A stretch of 34,202 nt of DNA from an uncultured Lachnospiraceae bacterium (GTDB lineage Bacteria > Bacillota > Clostridia > Lachnospirales > Lachnospiraceae): assembly GCA_902800325.1 (NCBI GenBank), contig CADCDW010000020.1, positions 1-34,202 on the forward strand. The letters run 5' to 3'. How positions within the stretch are numbered: the stretch's first letter is position 1; the number at the start of each line of letters is the position of its first letter. Shown here piece by piece: positions 26,401 through 34,202 of this stretch. The position numbers and the translations under genes are program-made. A model generated the notes under the pieces. The model did not search any database. It was not told the DNA's origin and was given only the letters and a program-made list of their open reading frames with translations.

Positions 26401-29400
26401 ATTATGCAAGCGTAGAATGTGTTTTTAAGGCAAACACCAGTATCGGAGGCGTGGTTGGCTTTATTAACCAAAGCTATGACAGCTCAGTAAATGTATTTAA
26501 TTGCAATAATTACGGAAATATTCTTGGATATACAAGAACGGGCGGTATTGTATCACATTTGTCGTTTACGGGTATCCGATTTGAAAACTGTACAAATTAC
26601 GGAAATATCAGAGCGTTGGCTGATGAGGCAGCGGGAATACTGCAGTGTATATGGCAGCCGGGCTATGATATGGTATTTATAAACTGTTATAATCACGGAA
26701 ATATATTATCTAACAGTGACAAAGGTGCAGGTTTCTACGCAAAGACCATAGACCAGGGTGTATCTGGGGGCGGACGCGGATTATTTATTAACTGTGTAAA
26801 CACCGGTACTATCGGCAAGCTGGGACCGAATGATACAAAGCCGAATTATTCATCTTCGGTTTCTTCGAATATGGCAGGTTTTTCAAGCTATGATGCATCA
26901 GGAAATGCTTATTATACCAACTGTCGTAATTATTACGGTTACGGAAACATTTACGGTTTGGGCAGAGATGGCGTAAATGCGAAGGATTGTCTTGATATAT
27001 CACAAACCGGTAAATCTTATAATGCAAACCAATATATAGGTACATTGGCTAAGAAATATAATGATAAGGCAAAAACCACAAATAACTTTTATGTATTGAG
27101 AGAGAGCTCGACACCTTATAACAACGCAAGGTATGGAGTGTATACTAACATTACGTCTAACTATACATTTGTATGGATAAGTAACAATAACAGGGTGTAT
27201 TCGTTATATGAGGCTCCTGACGCAAGTAAGAGGATAAGAAGCTTAGATACCATAAAAAGCGGTAACAAGCTTATTATGGATTTTGATTTAACCTATGATG
27301 AGAGTAGTTTGGGTGCAGACGGATTGGCAATATATTTTGCAAATCAGGATAATAGTGCCAATAATTCGAATCAGGTTAACGAATACAGCTATACTCTTTA
27401 TGATGAAAACGGAAATAAGCTTGGTGATACCATAAACGGAAAGTTAACGGTACCTTCGAATTCGACACTTGAAGAGGGTAAGGTTGTGCTTGATTTTGGT
27501 GCGTATAAAGGAAAACAGGTTGCAAAAGTAAGACTTGAAACAATAAACATGGGAAATAATAATACAGCTTCCCATTACACGGTATTTCACGGATTTGGAT
27601 ATATTCCGTCTGCCGATGCAACAGCAGTTTCGAATCTTGATCCTGTAAATAATTATATCGAAAAGATGACAGATACCGGAGTTACCTTTAAGGCATCGTC
27701 AAATCTCCCGATAGCTACCGGAAATACATCGTTTACCAATGCAGATGGATACCAGCATGTATTGCTTAGCGATTTTACATCTGATTTGGCAAAGATAAAC
27801 GGTGAAAGATTATCTTACAATCTTTCCAATTATGGTCAGGAATCAATCTGGCTTTCATTTGATTTTGACTTCACTTACGGAAATGATGCTAAGGGTCTGG
27901 GCGCTCTTTATCTGTACCTTAATACAAGAAACGGTTTGGCAAACGGTGAGAAACGAAATTATGCATATTATGCCGTTCTTACCGATGAAAACGGAAATTC
28001 CTATAATGTCGGTTCAAGAAGTACACCTATAACTGCTGAAAAAGCATTGCAGCTTCAGGAAGAGACTATAAGTGTTCCGGCAGCATGCACAGGTAAAGTA
28101 GTAAGTGTTAAGCTTTATCTTAAGTGTACCAACAATTCATACATTAATTTTAACGGCTTTAAGTGGTCTGAAAAGGGCAGTACGGAAAGAATGTTGATTC
28201 CTTATAACACAAAATCAATTATTACTGACAAATTCCAAAACACTGTTGCAAGTGAGCTTATTTATGAAAAGCAGGCTGACGGAACCGTAAAATTGTATCC
28301 TAATATTAGCGGACTTGATAATGAAGAATACGGAATTATTATGGTCAATGATTTGAAGTCAGACACCTTCTATAATGACTTTTCGGATTATAAGCCTTCT
28401 TATGATACAGCTGAGGGAGAAAAAACATGGGCAAAAGATACAAGAGTTGCGGTATATAAGGAGCTTGATCCTAAGTATGAGGAATTCCTTTATTCATCAA
28501 CCTATAACCCTTATGTTAAGCTTCCTATGTCTACAAAGTTTACCGTAACAAACAGTAAGGGTCAGTATGTTTTGTCGTGGAATAAAGTTGATAATGCTAC
28601 GGGATATTTTACGCATTATAAGCTTGTAGATGAAAACGGAAATGTAATTTATACATCAGAAGATATAGAAGCCGTTAAAACTGCGGAATCTACGGATTGC
28701 TACACAAGCTATAGTGCGTTAAAGATTGATAATCTTTATAAAGCAAATGGTGGAACAGGAAGCTATAGCATAGTATTTTACGCAAAGGCGGTAAGTGCAT
28801 ATCACAGGCTGGCAGATTTGGGTTCAATCGAAGCTGAAGATAAAAACTTATATGATTCGGAGTATTTTACTACTACGGTAGATGCTCTGGAAGTATTGCC
28901 TGCGCCTATGTTCCATATTGAATATATAACCGGAAATAAGGCGGTTGTTGTTATAGATAATTTTGAAGATTATCAGGCAATTGAAAATTATGAGGATGCC
29001 GTAGAGATAGTAGTAAATGCAAATTCAAGTTTAAGTTCTCAAGGAAAAATCTTTGACGGTTCTAAAAATATAACAATTAAATTTACATCGGGCAGGTCAT
29101 ACAGTGAACCGTTTACAATTACCAATGCCCTGATTAAAGAAGATACGGGTATAAATATTTACGCTCAGCCTACGGAAGGATATAAGGATAAATATTATAA
29201 TTCCGTAACTACTTATATAGCCGGAGAAATAATGAACTCGTCCCAGCATGCTGACGGTGCGGAAAATAAATTATATGCTGAAAACATTACATTCCTCGGA
29301 TTCTTTGGAACGCAGCTTGATGAATTAAAGTATAATATTCAGATTGCGGCATACCAGATTGATGTATATGTGGTCGGCGACCTTGTTGCGCAAGATGACA

Positions 29401-32400
29401 CACTTGGAGTGGAAGTAGCTTATGACAGAGGTAATATTCATTCGGCATCAAGAGCCGGTGGTGTTACATCTTATACAACCATATCATTATCGGGACTTCC
29501 TGAGGATTTACTTGAGAAGGACTTTGAAGTAAGGTCATATCTTTATGCAACGCAGAATGACATATTAAGATTCGGACACGAAGTTGCTTCGGGATTAGAG
29601 CTTGAGGATATAGATGATGTAAAGGCCGTAACGGACGAAAACTACTTCAATGAAGAAGGTATTAAAGCAAGCGATTTGAATGAAGATTATCCAAGCATAT
29701 ATGATGATGTAAACGGAAAGCTTAAACCTGGTTATGTCATATACGATAATCATGACGGAACCTATGATGTTTATTATTCGGCATCGCTTGATGCGGATGA
29801 ACAAAACGGAAGTCTCGGACACTATCAGGTTCATCGTATGCCGTATTCGTATCATGACGATATGTTTTATGAGCTTGGATATAATTATTACATCGGAAAA
29901 GATGTAAATTATACCGGAACAGATTCAAAGGATACAAATATTGCTAAATCAAAGGTTGTCATGTCGACTCCTACAACCATAACCGAAAGAGATGGAAGTG
30001 AACCTGATTGGAGTATTACTAACGGAACAAGCGGCGGAAGATTTGGTAAGGATGTAACATTTAATTATACATGGATTCCTACCTATGAAGATGAGCGGTT
30101 TGATTATCAGCTTAAGAATCGTTCAAATAACGGAAACAATAATGCCATCAGAGGCTCGTTTAGTACAAATACTTCAGGCTCCTGCAATGAAAAGATTTAT
30201 TATGCTGATAAAACTTCAGGTCCTACTTATGATGAGATTTACGCACACGGAAGAGACCTTTACATTACCAGACGTGATCAGCTTGTTCAGCCTAAGCCGG
30301 TAATTGATGATGTTCTTGTTCAGGGAAAAAATGATGCGGGAAAGAACACCTATACATTTACCTGGGATACAGGTAAAACAGGTGAAAATTACAAGGGTGC
30401 GGAATATTCGGTAGTTCTTGTCGGAACAAGTCTGAACGGTGAGAAAGTAATACTTACAACACCACAGCTTGTATCTGAAAACACGATAACATTTACCGAC
30501 ACCGAAAATAACTGGAGATATGTGGAATATACAATAAAGGTTACCAGACTTGGAACTCTTGACCCTGATAGTACGGAAGGCAAGACTAATTTCCTCCCGA
30601 GTATCGCAACTAAGACCTGCAACTGTAAGCTTAGTTTTTCACAGCTTCCTAAACCTGATATTGAATTACATTCAACGAAGGATGCTTCGGGTCATACCGA
30701 ATTTGATAAGGACAGACAGTTGTATGATGTTACATGGGATTCGATAACCGATGCTTATGAAAAGAATGATTTGGGTGGATATCTTATCATGGTTAATGTT
30801 ATACAACCGGCAGATCCTGATGTGGTAGCAAAAACACATTACTATTACATTACCGATGCCAATGCAACAAACCATGATGATACAATAGGTCTTGACGTGG
30901 ATGAATTAAGCAATGACGGTGAGAATGTAGTTGTAAATCTTGCTGAAGATAAAAACAGCGAATATGACACAGATTATTCGGTGGTAAATCGTCATAGAGC
31001 GTTTATTGATTTATCAGACTTTAACGGTAAAGATAAGCTTAATATAAGAGTTTGCGCAATTGCCAGAATAGGAGCGGAAAACTACATTGACGGACCTTAC
31101 AGTGAAGCAACAGAGATGACATTAAATGAAAGACATGAAACACCTGACATAGAAAAGCTTTCCGACGATTTGGAAGACGCTGCACCATATCTTACAATAA
31201 CGCAAATTAACAATACAGGTATTGTGTTTACTTATGCCGATGAAACGAAAGCCAGAATTGACGGATTTTATGATATTGCTATAGCGGTTTATGATGATGT
31301 TGCTTCGAATACTGATGAAGTAGCAGGTGTTGGTGCAAGTGGCAAAATATCTGAATCCGGTGACGGTGCTGCAAATTCAGAGGGCTATTGGAATTCGGGA
31401 GCAAGTAAAACGCTTGTAAGTAAATCAGAAAAAAGTAAGATGGATGGAGAGAAGCTTTCAAGTGCAACTTATGAATTTAAACTCGGAAGCGGATATACAC
31501 CTTCTGATTATGCAGGAAAATGGCTTAAGATTGCATTACGTGCAAGATCCAATGATAAGATAAGCTCATGGTGGACGGATGAAGACCCTGACGGAGCAAC
31601 GGCAAACTACTACTGGGTTCAGATTCCTAAAGTAAAGCTTGACAGTCCGGGACTTGGTTCGGCAGAAGCTGTCGTTGAAAAATATTATTATAATCCGGAA
31701 ACGGTTGAGTGGACAAATGTTGAGACGGATGCAACCCTTAGACACATAGAGATTAATAAGAGAGCATTTGATTTTGATGTAGTTGATTATACGGATGCGT
31801 TTGAGATTAAATATATTGGTTTTGACGGAAAAGTTCAATATGTATATCTTGTACCGAATAATGAAGCTAAAACGGAGTTTACCGTATATGGAGTTATAAG
31901 CGGTTCGGAGGTTCCGTATCTTGAAGAAAACGGTGCCGAATATACGATAATTAATAATAATTATGTGGTTGAATACGGAATGGTAAACAGCGAAAACAGT
32001 GTTAATCTTCCATACGGAGCGGTTATAGATCCAAAAGTTTATGTAGATGATGCTTCCGTATCGGATTCATTGTTTATACCTGCAACCGTAGGATATAACA
32101 ACGGAAAGATAATGCTTGTTCTTCCTGATTTAACAGGTAATGTTTTAGATGAAAATAATCATGAAAAAGATTTAGTCGGAAATAATAACTTTACAAAGCA
32201 GATTACCGTTCAGGCGCTTATTAGTGCAGATAATGAAAACAATTATGTGGCTTCTCCTGTAAACATCTGGAGCAGAAGTGATAATACCGATAGTAGCGGA
32301 AGCATCAATAATAGTTCTGAAGCAGAGGCGGCAATCGTGGATATTACCGAAGGAACCGCTTTTACAGGCTTGGATAGTATTGATGTATCGCTTTATAAGG

Positions 32401-32741
32401 TTGTCGGCGCAGAGACAAAGTATTATTACAATGCATCTCTTGCAAGTTCATCAAATTTGATATATCGCATAAGAGTTATGGATGTATCGGGAGCTGAACC
32501 TGCTCTTGTGGGTGCAAGTTATGCTGTAACAAATACGGTAACGGTTGATGACGTAACAAATGAAGTGACATATAGCGGATGCATGGCTGTATTAAATGAT
32601 TATATTGATGACACTACAGGTAAATATAAGCTTTATATCAGTGCAGCTAAAATATCGGACGGAAACGGTATATCCGACTGGTCCGAGGAGTGGTATTTTT
32701 CTAAAACCGGAATAGGTGATAAGGTTCCTGTGGAACCGTAA
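20409..32741 (+). CDS. Giant type IV pilin-like protein with GLUG repeats and Ig/Fn3-like domains
   Basis: 4110 residues (very roughly 450 kDa), in one unbroken frame. The start is a TTG at 20409 behind GGAGGTGGT. The N-terminus is a prepilin signal: basic leader, cleavage after Gly20, then FTLVE with Glu at +5 and a hydrophobic helix. About 230 residues of pilin-like head follow, then an Ig-like stretch (21150-21720). From about 22140 to 26760 come about 35 GLUG-type repeats (VGGIVGYN and variants, about 30-60 residues apart), often followed by Asn-Cys. Next are two related beta-sandwich modules (27140-28180), then Ig/Fn3-like segments to the end. There is no C-terminal sorting signal or membrane helix. 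It should be processed by a prepilin peptidase and held in the membrane or a pilus by its N-terminal helix. The likely role is adhesion; the ligand is unknown. Confidence 0.85.
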   Translation: MTERIKDKKPKKNIFRSNDGFTLVEMIVTFLVLGILLSVSVMSLVAWQDWADFNRENEYAETLFLAAQNQLSEYSENGTLSDFSDRAYKEAFGNKVNLDSIYYAEGENYTAELKKENSVWVSKEAGTLCYAMCNKGDYVKYKSGEETDSKTAAIVFELLESYVYDTSILNETICIEFSLEDGQVFSAFYTDKFVEKDDADYAAFEYNNSNDNLRGLVNIATRYETYRRERMVGYYGVDTLSAALVSKNDKPTISKISLNNEETLNLSFKLGKYASATNELTYKISVFDNKTKKKTLDITLDTSKNPLKNYENRDTVPCEVIRYIYDGDGNATSENLGKFDILAYLDKDNQVRVVLDAVDVQATTELYNKDFSKLSEAESVKNGSVKFSKTLSFHRFGLNAEKIYCSVQGYSARYKATSVKQSNVSDAFFANETSGEENAGALGTIDHFNYTIKNARHLYNVRYLEDLSEADLAAYKETEGATAYCTYALIKDIDWAGFVEGENYYSSNAHNIILPNGTYKNANVNIVTDRSFASCGKLRMYDKFIGNDFIVKGLKITEAFNSLSGLYGYENLNDVEKPVGLFNINYGLIKTTKLDKIQVTSSSDKVGAFCGVNVSGVLANDEQTGVLNELTLLNSGINTNDASVILGKEHVGGIVGYLQATGEDRVVDSESKEIVLSKLTNYAKVTGDKYVGGIIGEVRNSKTKKVKIIIDECVNKGAVLASNSEVDENGVVTVKTNTDPLEAKYIGGITGYTANIYANTHDDDNISELITVRNCLSSPLYSDSDINQLLDDSVENAATVLSKKLNGVYVGGIVGYNYYGSVQNCSTKGEKGKQGYVFGYRYVGGIVGFNQGPASGIKGGNDKVSGVNEANVVGYEYVGGITGCNADVDSDKLSEDALSEGVNISGKYANEILEASDIIVVPDTDRNIDNKIENWINKGVIFSTGKYAGGISGYNCGWIYNCNSEVESANVDGFFQSTYSSGDFTGGISGYNNGVIGNTKREMNSNGKIVVSGENKTEDERKISAVCYISGKNYVGGIVGYNDVDAIVEDYELAGGYILGDENEGSFVGGYAGFNSSLRLFVDDDGIARAVISKPNRVIGEYFVGGSVGGNIINTDSTGNIPTIFKTDNFLGTVYGKAFVGGFVGYNMVTDTAAVYYGGETRYDVSNLIQQEIVDAFATSDLDTTSDNQKLIDKVNILNNIYNNDKLRLRKSNATMYISGSNEQMTQNSLGRIEADICIGGVFGYSDDNTKVYVKDVENTTPIIADAAIVYNEQNGRNTDYAGREYIYDYSYAGGIIGKVSQNMTIDNCSNSSSGTVSSMGTYTGGLAEVNNGLITSCKTNSFGKSVDDYIGGICGLNKEDGRVENCTLKDITISGRNVVGGIAAENFGTISGSYVSGLKLLVSGKDVVDTDTNEITIDGMAGGLAAYNGGKINVNKDINVTITSSGNYSGAVTAYNDGNGVVINDKLSDSPDLSAESDYYADKYISVTGNINGNRYVGGVIGKNTGNNTSNIIAGFTNKAVVNATRGTAGGIVGDNESGNIIAFCDNYEVITATNAGNAGGITSVNSSTITKCNNYAEIKAPSGMCGGIAAINNEDALISYCLVEPKSGKTSIDFSSNDAVGGISALNSGNIENVKLKNINVHNYTTSDVSSIGVVVGINEKTGSIKLPESNSSDKVIDNCTARTYTDYSFAGGVAGTNKGTINGASLNSESLPTTVIESFVGFMPNSASIASLGGVAGANLGLINNISVDGQIIGDLGSDVMGYGGIAGINGYSTYKDAQVALEEVKTANPDNDGYTAKITNCTFDGEVFGEGSGAGIALIGGIAGSNAYGGEIEHCYIGVITDDNSSNDIQRVTKIYAGKQETTNSSGQTVMTVDPGIEYRNKNTDYEVKIITSAYDKMSYAYIGGIAGDNYGRVASCDNYAKSKEPVRIYSYISSSGGIVGYSYQGSFVTGTKDEHLTSGENWEVKSRSTDNDRGNGGIIGYYKCTNDIEYCDNYASVECVFKANTSIGGVVGFINQSYDSSVNVFNCNNYGNILGYTRTGGIVSHLSFTGIRFENCTNYGNIRALADEAAGILQCIWQPGYDMVFINCYNHGNILSNSDKGAGFYAKTIDQGVSGGGRGLFINCVNTGTIGKLGPNDTKPNYSSSVSSNMAGFSSYDASGNAYYTNCRNYYGYGNIYGLGRDGVNAKDCLDISQTGKSYNANQYIGTLAKKYNDKAKTTNNFYVLRESSTPYNNARYGVYTNITSNYTFVWISNNNRVYSLYEAPDASKRIRSLDTIKSGNKLIMDFDLTYDESSLGADGLAIYFANQDNSANNSNQVNEYSYTLYDENGNKLGDTINGKLTVPSNSTLEEGKVVLDFGAYKGKQVAKVRLETINMGNNNTASHYTVFHGFGYIPSADATAVSNLDPVNNYIEKMTDTGVTFKASSNLPIATGNTSFTNADGYQHVLLSDFTSDLAKINGERLSYNLSNYGQESIWLSFDFDFTYGNDAKGLGALYLYLNTRNGLANGEKRNYAYYAVLTDENGNSYNVGSRSTPITAEKALQLQEETISVPAACTGKVVSVKLYLKCTNNSYINFNGFKWSEKGSTERMLIPYNTKSIITDKFQNTVASELIYEKQADGTVKLYPNISGLDNEEYGIIMVNDLKSDTFYNDFSDYKPSYDTAEGEKTWAKDTRVAVYKELDPKYEEFLYSSTYNPYVKLPMSTKFTVTNSKGQYVLSWNKVDNATGYFTHYKLVDENGNVIYTSEDIEAVKTAESTDCYTSYSALKIDNLYKANGGTGSYSIVFYAKAVSAYHRLADLGSIEAEDKNLYDSEYFTTTVDALEVLPAPMFHIEYITGNKAVVVIDNFEDYQAIENYEDAVEIVVNANSSLSSQGKIFDGSKNITIKFTSGRSYSEPFTITNALIKEDTGINIYAQPTEGYKDKYYNSVTTYIAGEIMNSSQHADGAENKLYAENITFLGFFGTQLDELKYNIQIAAYQIDVYVVGDLVAQDDTLGVEVAYDRGNIHSASRAGGVTSYTTISLSGLPEDLLEKDFEVRSYLYATQNDILRFGHEVASGLELEDIDDVKAVTDENYFNEEGIKASDLNEDYPSIYDDVNGKLKPGYVIYDNHDGTYDVYYSASLDADEQNGSLGHYQVHRMPYSYHDDMFYELGYNYYIGKDVNYTGTDSKDTNIAKSKVVMSTPTTITERDGSEPDWSITNGTSGGRFGKDVTFNYTWIPTYEDERFDYQLKNRSNNGNNNAIRGSFSTNTSGSCNEKIYYADKTSGPTYDEIYAHGRDLYITRRDQLVQPKPVIDDVLVQGKNDAGKNTYTFTWDTGKTGENYKGAEYSVVLVGTSLNGEKVILTTPQLVSENTITFTDTENNWRYVEYTIKVTRLGTLDPDSTEGKTNFLPSIATKTCNCKLSFSQLPKPDIELHSTKDASGHTEFDKDRQLYDVTWDSITDAYEKNDLGGYLIMVNVIQPADPDVVAKTHYYYITDANATNHDDTIGLDVDELSNDGENVVVNLAEDKNSEYDTDYSVVNRHRAFIDLSDFNGKDKLNIRVCAIARIGAENYIDGPYSEATEMTLNERHETPDIEKLSDDLEDAAPYLTITQINNTGIVFTYADETKARIDGFYDIAIAVYDDVASNTDEVAGVGASGKISESGDGAANSEGYWNSGASKTLVSKSEKSKMDGEKLSSATYEFKLGSGYTPSDYAGKWLKIALRARSNDKISSWWTDEDPDGATANYYWVQIPKVKLDSPGLGSAEAVVEKYYYNPETVEWTNVETDATLRHIEINKRAFDFDVVDYTDAFEIKYIGFDGKVQYVYLVPNNEAKTEFTVYGVISGSEVPYLEENGAEYTIINNNYVVEYGMVNSENSVNLPYGAVIDPKVYVDDASVSDSLFIPATVGYNNGKIMLVLPDLTGNVLDENNHEKDLVGNNNFTKQITVQALISADNENNYVASPVNIWSRSDNTDSSGSINNSSEAEAAIVDITEGTAFTGLDSIDVSLYKVVGAETKYYYNASLASSSNLIYRIRVMDVSGAEPALVGASYAVTNTVTVDDVTNEVTYSGCMAVLNDYIDDTTGKYKLYISAAKISDGNGISDWSEEWYFSKTGIGDKVPVEP
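22832..22953 (+). repeat. Pair of identical 23-nt direct repeats within the GLUG region
   Basis: The same 23 bases occur at 22832-22854 and 22931-22953, both coding for YVGGIVG. The offset is exactly 99 nt, i.e. 33 codons, so recombination between them would remove one repeat in frame. Confidence 0.85.
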
Positions 32742-32753
32742 TGGGGAGAGAAT

Positions 32754-33464
32754 ATGAGACTGAATAAAAAGATACGGAACTCAAAATTATATAAAGATAA
32801 TCGCGGTTCGGCAATGATTGTAGCTATTGTTGTCAGTATTATAGTGATTACTTTTACCTTATCTTTGCTTTTGGTCTCATATTCTCTTTTTGTTTCTAAT
32901 GAGAGAAAAGTAACACAGTCACAGGTAAAGGAGCTTTCAAAGTCAATCAGTATCGAAATCGGAGATGAGCTTACATGTCCGCAGTTTGATTCAAAGCAGG
33001 CGCTTATCGACGGTATTAATAATAAGGAAGGTGCCAAATATTGTGCGCCTGATTATAATATGTGGTATTATGTAAGATACAATCTGTTTCAAACAAATTG
33101 GCCTTATTACAAGGATGAAACGACAGCGGGACATATCAAAACAAATGCATACAGATACTTCAAGATAAATCTTACTGGTGGCGACACCTCGGCATATTCC
33201 GCAATGGCTGATGATATTTCGGTATGTATGTATTGGGAATGTGAAGATTATTCGATTAAGGACGAGGCGCTTCTTACGGTTGAGGTTACTGTTACAAAGG
33301 GTGATCAAAAAAGTACAACGACTTCATATTATGAATTGAGTGTAAGTGATTTTCCTGATGCTTCGGAAGGAGAAAATGATAATAATACATTAAACGATGC
33401 ATATAATCCTGCCGGAAATAAGATTAATCTTAAGGAAAACTGGAAGTGGACGAGAGTTAATTAA
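32754..33464 (+). CDS. Minor pilin-like protein lacking Glu+5 (GspK/PilX-like)
   Basis: 236 residues, starting 12 nt after the giant gene with GGGGAGAG as ribosome binding site. The N-terminus has a basic leader, then Arg17-Gly18 and the hydrophobic SAMIVAIVVSIIVITF segment. Position +5 of the expected mature protein is Val, not Glu. In type II secretion and type IV pilus systems the GspK and PilX proteins also deviate in this way or cap the fibre tip, so this is the likely analogue. The rest is a mixed helix/beta domain with three Cys and several Trp/Tyr. No closer match recognised. Confidence 0.6.
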   Translation: MRLNKKIRNSKLYKDNRGSAMIVAIVVSIIVITFTLSLLLVSYSLFVSNERKVTQSQVKELSKSISIEIGDELTCPQFDSKQALIDGINNKEGAKYCAPDYNMWYYVRYNLFQTNWPYYKDETTAGHIKTNAYRYFKINLTGGDTSAYSAMADDISVCMYWECEDYSIKDEALLTVEVTVTKGDQKSTTTSYYELSVSDFPDASEGENDNNTLNDAYNPAGNKINLKENWKWTRVN

Positions 33465-33526
33465 CAGTTTGTTCTATTGGTTTTGAAAATAAAAACGGTT
33501 CATTTATTAAACAAGAGGATGGGCAT

Positions 33527-33916
33527 ATGGTTAAGATTTTAAAAAAGCTATTTAACAATTTAAAATTGAATAATCAGGGTTCAACTATGGTCGAAGTGCT
33601 TGTGGGCTTTACCATACTTGTTATCGTGCTTGTTGAATGTATGGTTCATATAGTAGGTGTATCAAGCGAGATGGTGGAGAAGAGCGTTGATATGCAAAAT
33701 GACCGAATGACGGTAAATCGGGAAATGTATCAAAAAGATGCAGAATATGAAATTATTGACGGTGCAAAGACCGTACTTTTGCTTGATGAGGAAAAGACTA
33801 ATGTTGCAGCAAATCAGGCAAAACCGGTTCAGATAGTTTTGAGTGCCGATTTGAAAAAATTCTACAGTGAAAAAGCAGGTCTTTCTATTTATAAATTGTT
33901 CTTTAAAGATGAATAA
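33527..33916 (+). CDS. Minor pilin-like protein (GspI/PilV-like)
   Basis: 129 residues. Prepilin motif: basic leader ending in NNQG18, then STMVEVLVGFTILVIVL with Glu at +5. Residue +1 is Ser instead of Phe. The EVLVGF helix is reminiscent of GspI/PilV minor pilins. GAGG is ahead of the ATG, though at 62 nt from the previous gene. It is short, with a head domain of only about 80 residues that is rich in charged helix. Confidence 0.7.
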   Translation: MVKILKKLFNNLKLNNQGSTMVEVLVGFTILVIVLVECMVHIVGVSSEMVEKSVDMQNDRMTVNREMYQKDAEYEIIDGAKTVLLLDEEKTNVAANQAKPVQIVLSADLKKFYSEKAGLSIYKLFFKDE

Positions 33917-33973
33917 ATCAGTTTGATGGCTAAATCTGAGTATGAGAAAAAGCAGGGAAAGGAGATGAGCTCT

Positions 33974-34202
33974 TTGAAAAGAAAAAAAATAAAAATAAAT
34001 AATGACGGCTTAACGCTTATAGAGCTTATCGTTACCTTTGCATTGCTTGGTTTGTTTATGGTAGCTGCCTCAAAGGTAATATCCGATACCGTAAGCATAT
34101 ATTATAGGGCAAAAGGTGTTCAGTCGGGGATGCAGGTTTCTTCTATTATAAATACGAAGATATCCGGAGAGATTGAGAGTGCTCTTAAAGAGGGTTCGGT
34201 TG
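33974..34202 (+). CDS. Prepilin-like protein, 5' part (GspJ/PilW-like; cut by window edge)
   Basis: The frame is open to the last base. I favour the TTG at 33974, 9 nt after GGAG (33961-33964), over ATG 33926 (no ribosome binding site) and ATG 33965 (too close to the GGAG). It encodes a basic leader, cleavage after Gly12 (NNDG), then LTLIELIVTFALLG with Glu at +5 and Leu at +1. About 76 residues are in the window. The long helix continues with charged residues as in PilW/GspJ. It continues the pilin operon beyond the window. Confidence 0.75.
   Translation, partial: MKRKKIKINNDGLTLIELIVTFALLGLFMVAASKVISDTVSIYYRAKGVQSGMQVSSIINTKISGEIESALKEGSV

Noticed and set aside
22140-26960. GLUG repeat region as a CRISPR-like or tandem DNA array
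   Set aside because: Repeats are protein-level, degenerate in DNA, irregular in spacing and in one open frame.

Overview
The window is low-GC DNA with strong Shine-Dalgarno sites, intrinsic terminators, and sporulation genes (an alpha/beta small acid-soluble spore protein, ylbJ, a SpoIIM-like gene). Gene content and neighbourhoods (coaD followed by a coiled-coil 'ATPase subunit H-like' gene, the TmcAL/YlbJ pair, a Nudix/SpoIIM/XerD cluster, a cellulase) point to an anaerobic spore-former of the Clostridia, most likely Lachnospiraceae. The family-level placement is inference.

Layout. (1) 1-1458: end of a type II restriction-modification unit. A C5-cytosine methyltransferase C-terminus is followed 4 nt later by an ORF whose last ~70 residues are the C-terminus of the fatty-acid kinase FakA/YloV. 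The locus next to recG is the usual place of fakA in Firmicutes, so the R-M unit seems to have inserted in, or duplicated the end of, fakA. (2) 1543-4707: YwaF-type membrane protein overlapping recG, then a spore SASP gene with a hairpin-rich leader. (3) 4780-7419: a DegV (FakB-like) lipid-binding protein and a membrane-tethered GH5 cellulase. (4) 7504-9390: rsmD, coaD and a coiled-coil acidic protein. (5) 9337-11646, minus strand: tmcAL then ylbJ, joined by a long hairpin that contains the ylbJ start. (6) 11811-15145: recA with a LexA operator, recX, and rny (RNase Y). (7) 15209-17506: Nudix ADP-ribose pyrophosphatase, SpoIIM-like membrane protein, xerD. (8) 17554-20210: aroC (minus), rpsO with a structured leader, aroE. 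(9) 20341-end: a pilin operon that opens with a 12.3-kb gene.

The most striking feature is the 4110-residue protein at 20409-32741. It has a canonical class III (prepilin) signal and pilin helix at its N-terminus, but the body is about 35 GLUG-type repeats, two tandem beta-sandwich modules and a long series of Ig/Fn3-like domains. It is followed by three more prepilin-like genes that look like a minor-pilin (GspK/GspI/GspJ-like) tip set, one of them lacking the usual Glu+5. The simplest reading is a giant adhesin displayed by, or assembled at the tip of, a type IV pilus-like fibre. A surface-tethered cellulase in the same window would fit a fibre-attached gut lifestyle, but that link is speculation. 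No tRNA, rRNA, CRISPR array or insertion sequence was recognised.
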